A stretch of 64,000 nucleotides of DNA, taken from NCBI GenBank assembly GCA_012295275.1, contig CM022671.1, positions 13,022,678-13,086,677 of the forward strand, read 5' to 3'. Position 1 is the first letter of the stretch; each line of letters starts with the position of its first letter. Shown in pieces: positions 36,991 through 46,895 of the stretch. The notes under the pieces are model-generated. The model did not search any database, was not told where the DNA came from, and was given only the letters and a program-made list of their open reading frames with translations. A program made the translations under genes and the position numbers. This DNA is from Chrysomallon squamiferum. Its lineage: Eukaryota; Mollusca; Gastropoda; Neomphalida; Peltospiridae.

Positions 36991-39654
36991 CGATTTTTTA
37001 TCTATTAATATATAATAATATGTTGTTGTCTGGTTAATATGGAACACAAACATGTTTAATCAGGTTTATTAATTAGAAAATTATCACATATGGAATTTAT
37101 ATATTTTTTATTTATAAACTTTAATAAATTATTTAGTTGTTAGGTACACAGCTTAGGTCTAATGACATAGATATATCTATTAATTTCAATTATATTTTCA
37201 AGTAGACAGTATATTGCTATGAAATAAATGAAAATAGTCCATTTGTTATTAAAAATCTTTTCAGACTTAGATCAGTAGATCAACCTGCCACAGACCACAA
37301 TATAACAAGCATGTGGGATCTGCCATGGTTATGATATCAAGATAAATAATCTTCCACTGAAGAATAATAATCAGTAGCATCACTTTTATGGTCATAAATA
37401 TTTTTTCTGCATTCTTAATTAATCTGTCTCACAAACAAACTAAAATATTTTGTAATAGCATCAGCTTCATTTCCCTTGAATCATATTAAATGAAAGAGAT
37501 TCAGATTTAGGCATAAATCTCTGAACCATCAAAATACTGAGCTTGGGTGAATTTATGCCGAAATAACAATTGATATTGTTAAAAAAGATATGTCTGTTTA
37601 ATAGTTGGTTCAAGTATCTGTCTTTGATGTGCATTTTATTTATTGTACTATGGGGACTAATTTACCATCTGTGAGCATGCCCTATGTAGTCTAAGGTTGT
37701 GATACTTAGGAAATAATTATTGATCCTGTGAGGAATATTTTAGTTTATGTGTTGTTGAACAGGTTTTTCTGAGTGTGTGTGTGTGTTTTCAAATGCTTGT
37801 TTGTAAAATTGTCAATGTAATTATTTTGACTTTTGACTTGCAGTTTGTTGATCTTTGAGATGTGTTTAATATTTTATAATCACTTAATTAAATTGTCTGA
37901 TAGACATAGTTCCTCAGTGCTGAAAAAGGTCACATTTGATATTTGTCCATTCATTTTGAAGATGAAATTAAAATAGAGTGGAATGTTAAATAAAGAAATT
38001 AACTAGTAAAATGATTCATTTTCGTAAATATATATTTTTTATATACCAGAGATATAGTGAGCACAATAGATAAGATATTAGTTTCCAGTGTGAATTAAGC
38101 AACAACATTTAGTATTGGTTTGCTTCTTTCAGATTTTTTCACTGTGTGTGCCTGAAAAGAGAATATTATTTTTATTTATTAATTATCCCATAATTATGTT
38201 AATTTCTATTTTATTAATAATTAGTGTACATTTTTTTCATTGGTAGGATTTTTATTTGCTTTTTCCAAATTTCTTTCAGTCTCTTTATTTACATACCTTA
38301 TAGGTATAGTAAATAGTAAATCAAAACAATATTTGATAATGGTTCTTTGCACTATTGCAATAAATGATAAGAGAATCAATTTTCACTTACTAATTAATAT
38401 TTTATTAATAAGAAGAATTTAGAATTTCAAATTAACAAACATGCATTTTTCCTTTTTTAAAATATGTTAACTATTATTTATTAGCAGTTTTGCAAGGTAA
38501 CAGTTCTCTCAGGATATGAGTATATGTTGTATCTTAGACACCAATGAAAACTCTGCTTGGTAAGCTGGGGAACCAAGAAAACTCACGGGCCATTTTAGTC
38601 ACAAAATTCCTGTGATTAAAAATGCCATGCATTTCACTCAAAATGGTCAGGCATTATACAAAATGACTAATGTGATTCAAGTCTTATTGTTGACACTTCT
38701 GTACAGGCTTTTGTCCTTAAATAATGATAAAATCACATTTTAAAAACAGAGATAAATAAATTGGTTATATAATTTAAAATACAACTTAATATTACTTCTT
38801 ATAACCAGTAACTTAATATTCAGCTTTAGTTAATGAAACTATGACTGATCATGTGACACCAGCAGAAGAAGTACACATTTAAAGCATAAACCATTAATGA
38901 ATGATACTTTGAACAAGCCTTTTTCATCCAAGGAAATATCTACAGCAGTGAACAGGCTCCATTGTAGTTGATCAGCTGGAGAAAACTTTATTATTAATGA
39001 ATATATTAAGTATACTATTAATATTATACTATCTTTATATGTAATGTTATTCTTGGTACACAGCAGTTGGTTAGTGGGACTCATTAAACCCACATATAAA
39101 AATAAAAGTGCTCGAAATGACTGAAAATTATAGACATATTACATTATTAAGTTGTTTAAGTTATTTACATCTGTAATTAATTCTAGACTAAATAAGTATG
39201 CAGATGAAACAAACCTGACTTTAGAAAATCAAACAGGATTTCACAAAACTTATTACCATGACAGACCATATATTTTCTTTATATTCTTTAATTATTTTAA
39301 TGGACAAATGTCAAAAGGAATTGCCTTGTGCTTTTATAGATTTTGAGAAAACTTTTGGTAGAGTTTGCAGAACTGGATTATGGAATAAGTTAATTAAGTC
39401 TGGTGTAACTGGAAAATGTTTTAACATCTTAGTAAATGTGTGTAGATATATTAAGGTAAATATTATTGTGAACAGTTTGTTATTTGATAGTTTAATTGTG
39501 AATTCGGTGTCAGGCAAGGAGAAAATCTGCCACCGTTTTATTTTCTATTTTTCTGAATGAGTTTCCTATAGCTAATAAGGCAAATGGCATAGAATCAATT
39601 ACAACAATGTTTAGTGAAGAATTTAATGTTTTTTTAAAGCTTTTTATTCTACTG

Positions 39655-39666
39655 TATGCTGATGAT
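39655..39666 (+). other. Reverse transcriptase YADD catalytic motif (relic)
   Basis: TATGCTGATGAT encodes YADD, the two-aspartate metal-binding motif of reverse transcriptases, in the frame LLYADDTILL. It is the best single diagnostic of the surrounding LINE. Confidence 0.9.
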
Positions 39667-39812
39667 ACAATACTGTTAGCAGAATCATTGGATATATTAC
39701 AACATAATCTAAACATTTTTGTCAATTACTGTTGACTATGGAGACTTAAAGTTAATGCAGACTAAAACTAAAATAATGATTTTTGGTAAATTGACAAAAC
39801 CTCATGTTTATA

Positions 39813-40532
39813 CAGTGGTACCTTGACTTTTGAGTTTAATTCATTCTGTGACCAAGTTCATAACTCAATTTGCTCGTATATCAAATCAATTTTTCCAACT
39901 GAAATTAATTGAAATACCATTAGTCCGTTCCAGCCCCACAAAAACCACCCCAATTTTTTGTAATGTGTTTTTAAATAAGAAACAGTATTGATAAATGACA
40001 AATATTGTAAAAAAATAAAATAAAAGAGAATGAAAAGAAATAAATTGGTTTTGCACAGTTTATTTATCTTGGAGATCAGACAAATTATTTTAATGCCTTT
40101 GGCTGGAGTTACTGCCTTTGCCGACTCCTTCAGCTTCAGTACGGTACATATCGTAGAAGTACTGGCTAGCCAAGTCAACTGCATGCTCACTCATGTTTTT
40201 CTACGATTTCATGCTTTAATTCAATGGACATCATCCACTTCTTCTTCTCAGCACTGTCCTTTTCATTCACTTTCTTAGGATCCATGATCCAAAATTTGGT
40301 TTTTTGTCAAAATATTGCACAAAATACAAACACAACACAACAGAGATGTTTCTGCAGTGAGGTAACCATGTCACGTAAATGGATGTTCATTGCACCATTT
40401 CGTGGCAGTGTATCTGAAGCTCACTCATACCTCAGATTTCGGCTCATAACTCAAAGCAAAAACTGGACCGGGCAGCTACTTGTAACTTGAAAAATATGTA
40501 AGTTGGGGCACTCATAAGTCGAGGTACCACTG
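39813..40532 (-). mobile_element. Tigger/pogo-type deletion derivative inserted in the LINE
   Basis: The ends are inverted repeats, CAGTGGTACCTTGACTT on the left and the reverse complement of CAGTGGTACCTCGACTTATG on the right. A TA duplication flanks both (39811-39812 and 40533-40534), as for the Tc1/mariner-pogo group. Removing the element restores the LINE reading frame (HVYIFKFEGE). At 720 bp it is far shorter than an autonomous Tigger (about 2.5 kb or more). It retains a minus-strand relic of the transposase N-terminus. A related copy lies at 53694-54030. Confidence 0.88.
40083..40285 (-). pseudogene. Relic N-terminus of a Tigger-type transposase
   Basis: Reading on the minus strand from ATG at 40285: MDPKKVNEKDSAEKKKW, then MSIELKHEIVEKHE and a stop. 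The next block, ASTSTICTVLKLKESAKAV then TPAKGIKI, is in another frame. This is the helix-turn-helix DNA-binding region typical of Tigger/pogo transposases. The catalytic DDE domain is absent. At least one frameshift or stop separates the two helices. Confidence 0.75.
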
Positions 40533-41814
40533 TATATTTAAAATTCGAAGGAGAGATTATATATATAATAAATAACAGTAAATAATTGGGCATAAACTTT
40601 ACAAGAAATGGTCTATTCATTTATATTGTAAAATGACTATATAATAAAGCAATGAAAGCTATGTATAGCCTAATAGCTAAAAGTTGTCAGAATAATCTCT
40701 CCATCAGTTGTATACTTGATTTATTTGACAAACTTGTGCAACCAATTTTATTGTATGGTTCTGAAATGTGGTGTTTTACCAATGTACAACTAATAGAAAG
40801 CCTCCATATGAAATTTTGTTAGTATTTATTGAGTGTTAATAAATGTACCCCTGGTTTTGTGATCTTTGATGAACTAGGAAAGTATCACCTTTGTATTTCT
40901 ATAAAAGTAAGAATAATAACCTCTTGGGTTATGATTTAACATATATGGACTTATCACAACTTTGATAATGTTAAATGGTTACGTGAAATGGTTTGCAAAG
41001 TATTACATGATCAGTATCTATAAATATGGAAAAATAAAATTGAAATGACTCCAAAGGGTATTAATTATAAATTTTAAAAAAATGAATTGAAATTAGAACA
41101 TTATCTTACTGTGCTGCCTCAAAAGAATGCTAATGTCTTAAGTAAATTTAGAAGTTCTAATGTTAAACTTCCTATTGAAATTGGACAATGGTATATCAGA
41201 TAACTACTATAATTTATTTAGTAGTAAAGATATGTTTTGCTTTAAAAAAGTTATGTGTTTATTAATAAGAACTATATGTGAGAGAGTATGTCCTCCCGTT
41301 AAACTTCCATGCATATGCATTTTAATTTTAACTTTGTTATTATATATCTGTAATACATTCTTCTCTGTACTGTAATTTACAGTTATGAGAATAAAGTCAT
41401 TGTCACTGTCAATGTCATTGTCATTGTTACAGTTTCAGATAAAAAATATTATGCCTAATAACACTTGGGTGATACTAACAAAAGGGCCTGGTAATTCTGG
41501 TTTATTCTTATCTTCAGTATTATTGATATCTTTGCTACCTTGAAGTTTCCTTTCATCCTGATCAGTTGTAATGATTTGCTGGTTATTCTCAAACCTAATG
41601 TTGCTTTGTGTTTATACAAGCCAATGGATTAAGTCATGATTATTCATGTGGCTTCTTCTAATCCATTACTAAAAATCTGTGATTATTGCCTGTTTCATCT
41701 TTGTAAAACTAAATATGTTTCTGGGGTTTACTCATAAGTTCTTCTGTTAACACCAGTACATGATAAATTTAAAAATAACTTAAAATAGGACACAATTATA
41801 GCACAAACAGATTA

Positions 41815-42243
41815 ATATATTTATGATAAAACATCATATAAACAAATTATTGAGTAGAATATGAGACAAAGAAATAGCACACATTATTGCATATAGAATA
41901 TAGAATATATGACAAACACAGAGTAGAAACTGATTATTATATACAGAATATTTGACAAAAACATAAAACACAAACAAATTACTACTTCTAGAATATAAGA
42001 CAATGATAAATAGAAACAGATTAATACATACATGAAAAAACATATACAGATTTCCACAGTCAGAACTGAGCCAGCACTCTGTCTTTGCTGGATCAGAGAG
42101 CTATTTCAAAAAGACCATTCAACATATAACATGTGATCAGAGTTCTGACCAAACATTAGCTTTTAATACAAAAGATCATGACAAAAATGACCAGGAACAT
42201 GTGATAACTCTGAGGAGGTAAATTGCATTAGATCTGCCTGCAT
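41815..42243 (-). repeat. Inverted repeat arm C2 with minisatellite (partner 36568-36990)
   Basis: Reverse-oriented copy of arm C1. The array part here (41840-42040) has about 50-bp units containing AGAATATxxGACAAxxA, and the unique part carries CTGAGCCAGCACTCTG and GATCAGAGTTCTGACCAAAC. Confidence 0.8.
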
Positions 42244-42930
42244 AATTTACCAATGATATAACAAATGAGAGAAAGTGTGTGCTTTAGTTATTTTGCATAA
42301 TGGCTGGACAGTATTTTTGGTCATTTATTGAATTGCTTGCAGTTTTTTGTCATTTTTGCCTACTGCCTGGTGGTCACATGCACTTCACAAAATGACTTAT
42401 TGTGTAGGCCTTACATTTAATGACTGACTTCATGTAATTAATTTAGAAATTAAATAAATATATACCAAGGGCAAATAATAATAACTAATGACATCATTGC
42501 ATATATCCTCTGTTGTACTATGCACTAGGATATTATTAAATTCTTCAAATGCATGTTTCTAATTACAGATTAAAAAATTACAAAAATTTAACATAGTTTG
42601 TTGTCATGTTCAAATAGTGCTTTCTGTTCAAAAGTAATAACAATAAAATTTTGAAATATATAAAAATATATAAAAATAAAAATAAATAAACAAAACTTTA
42701 AAAAAGATGACAAAAATATAGAAATAATTAGATATTCTTGTTTCAGAAAAAATATCTGCTTTTAGTTCAACAAATTCCATAACATTTGAGAATCAGTTAC
42801 ATAAAAGAGGGGTATAAAGAAAATTTTACTGTTTTTGATGTTAACAAGATCTATGGTTTTTGATGCAAAATTAAATAATTGCAGATAATTATTTTATATA
42901 AAGAACCTCAATATTTGTTGACAAATGGTT

Positions 42931-42960
42931 GTTAATGGTATAGATTTTTTAATATTTCAA
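42931..42960 (+). pseudogene. Decayed duplicate of the VNG exon-like segment
   Basis: GTTAATGGTATAGATTTTTT reads VNGIDFL and is part of a roughly 70-bp segment homologous to 46760-46840. The position that forms an AG acceptor in the 46.8-kb copy (GACAG) reads GACAA here, so it cannot be spliced at the same site. It is followed by GTAGGT, a possible donor, at about 42963. Probably an inactive exon duplicate, if the partner is an exon at all. Confidence 0.35.
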
Positions 42961-43689
42961 AGTAGGTCACAAAATGATTGTTTTATCAAGAGGATAATCA
43001 AAATATGCAGTAAAGAAATTACTATCTGATGGAAATGACAGGACAGGCAACTGATTTTGCTGATTGTAATTACAGGTAAATTGTCCATATATTGTCACAT
43101 TTTGTGTACTGTTAAAACAGAGACTATGGAAGTTAACTCTCAACATTTTATTATCTAATAACTGGAAATCAACAGTCAAAGAAGATTTATAAAGAATATT
43201 ATGTGTCTGGACAATGAAATCAAATGAATCAAAATGTTATTGTTTGATTTGTGTCTTGTTAACATGGCTTGTTTTTTTAGAATATTTATATGATAGATGT
43301 AACTGTGTGTTTGTTAATGCGATTATGCATTTGTATCCATTATTATATTGTGTGAGTATGTGTATGTGTACATATATATATATCTTTTATCTTATTTAGT
43401 TAAATATATTGAAAGTGCATATGCTGATATGAACAGGAAAACCAAATATATGTATTTGGTATATGTAATGAGCTTGGCTTCTTCATGTTCACACAAGTTT
43501 TGATTATAGACGAATCATGGTTTATTTACCAATATATATAAATCTGGTTTCTTTATTCGTCTTCTTGACACTTGATTCAACATTTTATTTTTGTAAATTG
43601 ATTATGTAACATCAACTGAAAGCAGAACAAATGTTCACTACTCATTTGTTGTAGATTATTTACAGCCAAGATGTTGTAGGTCATGAGAT

Positions 43690-43775
43690 CAATCTTCTTT
43701 TTCTTCTTCTTCTTATTATTATAATCATCATCATCATTAAAATTATTATTATTATTATTATTATTATTATTTAAT
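43690..43775. repeat. Triplet-rich simple repeat (TTC/ATT)
   Basis: TTCTTC, ATCATC and a run of about nine ATT triplets in succession. This is typical intronic low complexity. Confidence 0.85.
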
Positions 43776-44027
43776 CTGATTATTTCTTATTCAGTATTTC
43801 CTTTCTGTTAAAAATAAATAAATAAAAACCACAAAAATCCTACATTTTATGGTCGATTAAAAACACATTTCATAACAGCATTCGCCGGTGTATTTGTTTT
43901 GACATATTGGAAAGGGTAAATTACAAAAGCGTCGAGTCTAAATGGAAGCAGAAGAGAAAAGAGAATCTGAACATCGTCCATGTCAACTGATCAAAATAGC
44001 TCGTGAATGAAAGAAATGCGAACGAAA

Positions 44028-44270
44028 ACGGACTTAAACACATGCATTGTACCTATTTGTATCATTTATTTCGAGCAGTTAACTATTAAATTTCAATTTA
44101 TGTAATCTGTAAAAAAAAAAAAAAAAAAAAAACAAGGACAGAAAATGAACGTTAAACACATGCATTTTACCGATTTGTATCATTTATTTAGAGCAATTAA
44201 CTGTTAAATTTCTATTTATATAATCTGTAAAAAAAAAAAAAAAAAAGTACAGAAAAAGATCGTTAAAGCG
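44028..44270. repeat. Tandem duplication of about 120 bp with poly(A) tracts
   Basis: Two head-to-tail units share TTAAACACATGCATT, TTTGTATCATTTATTT and TAATCTGT followed by an A tract of 22 and then 18 bases. Directly downstream is GTTAAAGCGGGATGTCGTTAAGCGAGATATT, which resembles the terminal region of pogo/Tigger-like transposons, so the duplication may lie inside a truncated element. Confidence 0.85.
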
Positions 44271-45394
44271 GGATGTCGTTAAGCGAGATATTACTTCATC
44301 TGTTTAATAATAGGTTTCCAAATACTATGGAACAGTTCATTATAATGACTGAATTGAAAGCAGGCATGTTAATGAGACCACTGAACCATATTTAGCCTTT
44401 CGACAAACTGGTGAATTCGACCAGGTGAGAGTAAGCCAGTGCGACTAATAACCCAACACCCCTAAAAAATATGGAATAAATTTGCCCGTCATTTGAAAGA
44501 GTCCAGTGGAGCGTTCCATTGTAGTATTGAAGAGGTTTAATATTTTCATAAATTACACTAAACGTTTATTAAATGTCAAAAAATTATTCATACATAAAAT
44601 AAATAACATTAAACAAAATTAGATTTTGCATTTGTAAACCGTGAGTGATAACGCAATTTAACGTCTTCTGAATTATACATGCTATTTTCACTACTGCAAG
44701 CGAAAATTCCGCCATTTAATATTTGTTCGTCGTATGTTCGGTAAATCGGTTCTAAAACTTTGCAAGTAGTACTTCAGCCCTACATTATTTTGATCTAGAA
44801 CAAAAATAAAGAAAAGAATAAATTTTAATATCAATTTAGACTGAAATATAAGCTAGAAAGGTGTAATTATTTTAAGTATTTAATATGTATTGAGTTTGGC
44901 ATAACTGAAAATTAAATTTGTCAACACATTTCTAATAGTAACATGCATTTATATTGCATATTATTACCAAGACTTGTCACCTCTGGGAAATGAAGTTTAT
45001 TTCTACCAATATCACAACATATAAAAAAAAATCAATAAAATAATTGTGATGTTTTTGATACTGGTAGCTAATATTTAAAAATACTATGTCAGCTAAGTTA
45101 CCATCCAGTTTGCCAAGTTGTTAAAATACCCACAATTTGCCACATGATCTAATATAGTTTCGATTACATCATTATATTGCACATGTACACAGGGGATGCT
45201 GTGCAAGATATTAAGAGTATCAATTTAGTGTAAAACAGTTCTAGGAAGAAAAGCTATAGGAAGAAAAAGTCACAATTTTTTTATTAAAATTAAGAAATAT
45301 ATTAGAAATGAAAGAAAGATGAAACACATATTCTTTGATTTTAATGTTGCTGGTTTAGGTGAATGTTCCACCCAATACCATGAAGAAATTCTGC

Positions 45395-45840
45395 CACAGT
45401 TGCAAATTGCGGTCCTCAAGGTTCTCTCTATAAGCCTCACTGAACCTAGACAATTACAACTAGATTTTTTGATGCATTTCCACCACAACTTTGTTTTATG
45501 AGATTCAGGTTTTGGTATACATGAACCCCTTATAACAGATTTTGTTACCACCCTTATTGCTATGAATAACTCGCATATTAAACATACTTCTGATACTAGA
45601 GCAAGCTGGAGAATACATAGTGAAACACATTTTAACCTGGAACATTTTATAAATTTGTCATTTACAATAGGAAACCCTTAGTTTAAATCTATCCTAATCA
45701 GTAAACTAAACACAGGCTGGACCCAATATGAAGCCCCTTTCTTTAATCTAGCCTAATCAATAAGCTTAAGAATTACCTCATGCATATTATGATGCCACAT
45801 TCAATACGCTGCAAACCCATACATTTTGTGACTTTTTTTC
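45395..45840 (+). repeat. Unclassified dispersed repeat, plus-strand copy (partner 24310-24790)
   Basis: Inverted relative to the 24.3-kb copy. The open frame starting near 45490 (FGIHEPLI then TDFVTTLIAMNNSHIKHTSD) is the best-preserved stretch. The two copies differ by several small indels, so the family is old. Confidence 0.85.
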
Positions 45841-46811
45841 CCAGTCACCTATAAAACACATCTAACAACAACAAGTTACCAAAACTGGTCTGCTGTTTTT
45901 TTTTTAAAATGGTAACTTTGCAAACAGTAACTTGGATGATGTTTTTTCTCTCAATCTCATGATCTTGCAGTATATCCTGCCTTTTTGTTTTAAGTTTTGG
46001 TACAGGTAACCTACTTTTGATGTAAAACAGAAAATTAAACAAAACATTAATCTCAGATCAAAAGCATGCTTCTCATTATTGATGAGGATTGTAAGACCAA
46101 TTGGTGAACATTTCAAAAGATTCAATGTGCATAGTTACTATTGATTTTATTGGCTAAAATGAAATGGTAACATTGTAGATATACTACATAGGAACAAGCA
46201 GTAAAACCTAACAATTCCTATACTTTTGAAAGTTTAATAACCTAGACACTATTTAAAATCAATGAAAAATAAAATAATAAATGTATTTGGTTTTTACAAC
46301 AGAGTGTAAATATACATTTGGTGCTAGAACATAAGAGGACACATTTTACAAAATAACTTTTTTATGCACCATCTTCAGTGAAACTATTATCGTTGAAATG
46401 ATGATTATTTTTGCACAGTATTTATTTTCACTATTTGGTACACTAAATACACAACAGTGGCTTTGCTAAGTAAAGAACTTCAAGCAGAAATCTCAACAAT
46501 AATATTTAACAATTTATTTTACAGAGAATTGCTAACAGTAGCTGTCCACTGTCTTTATGTACTGAATAATTTATTTTCTATTTTTTATTTTTTTTTTTTT
46601 TTCCTTTTTGATATAACTATATATTTAGGTCATAAACATGTTTTTTAAATTTTGTAAGAAACTAAAATATGTCTTCTAATCTTATGTTTTCTGTTTCTGT
46701 TTTATTTTGTTTCTATTATTAAAGATTTGGGAAATATTAGCTTTCATAATAAAAATATTTAGATGAGACATTAAATTATTTTAACTGAAGCACCTAATTC
46801 TTTGTTGACAG

Positions 46812-46895
46812 ATATGTGTTAATGGAATAGATTTTTTAGCTGTTTATGAGGCATCTGTCATTACACATCCCATGAGCAGTCTAAAACATAATTAA
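46812..46895 (+). CDS. Candidate third PDZ exon (VNGIDF), ends in a stop codon
   Basis: An acceptor-like TTTGTTGACAG ends at 46811. In phase 0, as required by the 26811-26921 exon, the frame reads ICVNGIDFLAVYEASV and continues to a TAA at 46893-46895. VNG(x)D is the hallmark of the PDZ beta-D/E segment, and YEASV could correspond to the start of the alpha-B helix. Against this: splicing here would give IIK-IC-VNG, two residues longer than a normal PDZ, no strong donor follows, and the stop truncates the domain. It may be a decayed or alternative terminal exon, or a pseudo-exon. A damaged duplicate is at 42931. Confidence 0.35.
   Translation: MCVNGIDFLAVYEASVITHPMSSLKHN

Larger units (their letters stand above)
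38830..41430 (+). mobile_element. Non-LTR retrotransposon (LINE), 5'-truncated, split by a Tigger element
   Basis: A decayed reverse-transcriptase reading frame runs on the + strand with frame changes: LNKPFSSKEISTAVN near 38910, KLFTSVINSRLNKYADE near 39155, CAFIDFEKTF near 39330, LLYADDTILLAES with the intact catalytic YADD at 39655-39666, then LKVNADxTKIMIFGK near 39750. After a 720-bp insertion (39813-40532) it resumes with FEGEIIYIINNSK and LGINFTRNGLF, then LFDKLVQPILLYGSE near 40725 and DELGKYHLCISIKV near 40870. The 3' end is AATAAAGTCATTGTCACTG followed by TCATTG-type repeats to about 41430, a simple-repeat tail typical of several jockey/CR1-like LINEs. No endonuclease domain is visible, so the 5' part is missing. 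Stops and frameshifts make it inactive. Confidence 0.85.

Noticed and set aside
39858-40278. Plus-strand ORF of 82 codons and minus-strand ORF of 110 codons in the Tigger copy
   Set aside because: The plus ORF is antisense to the transposase relic. The minus ORF covers only one of its two frames and then runs into non-coding element sequence.
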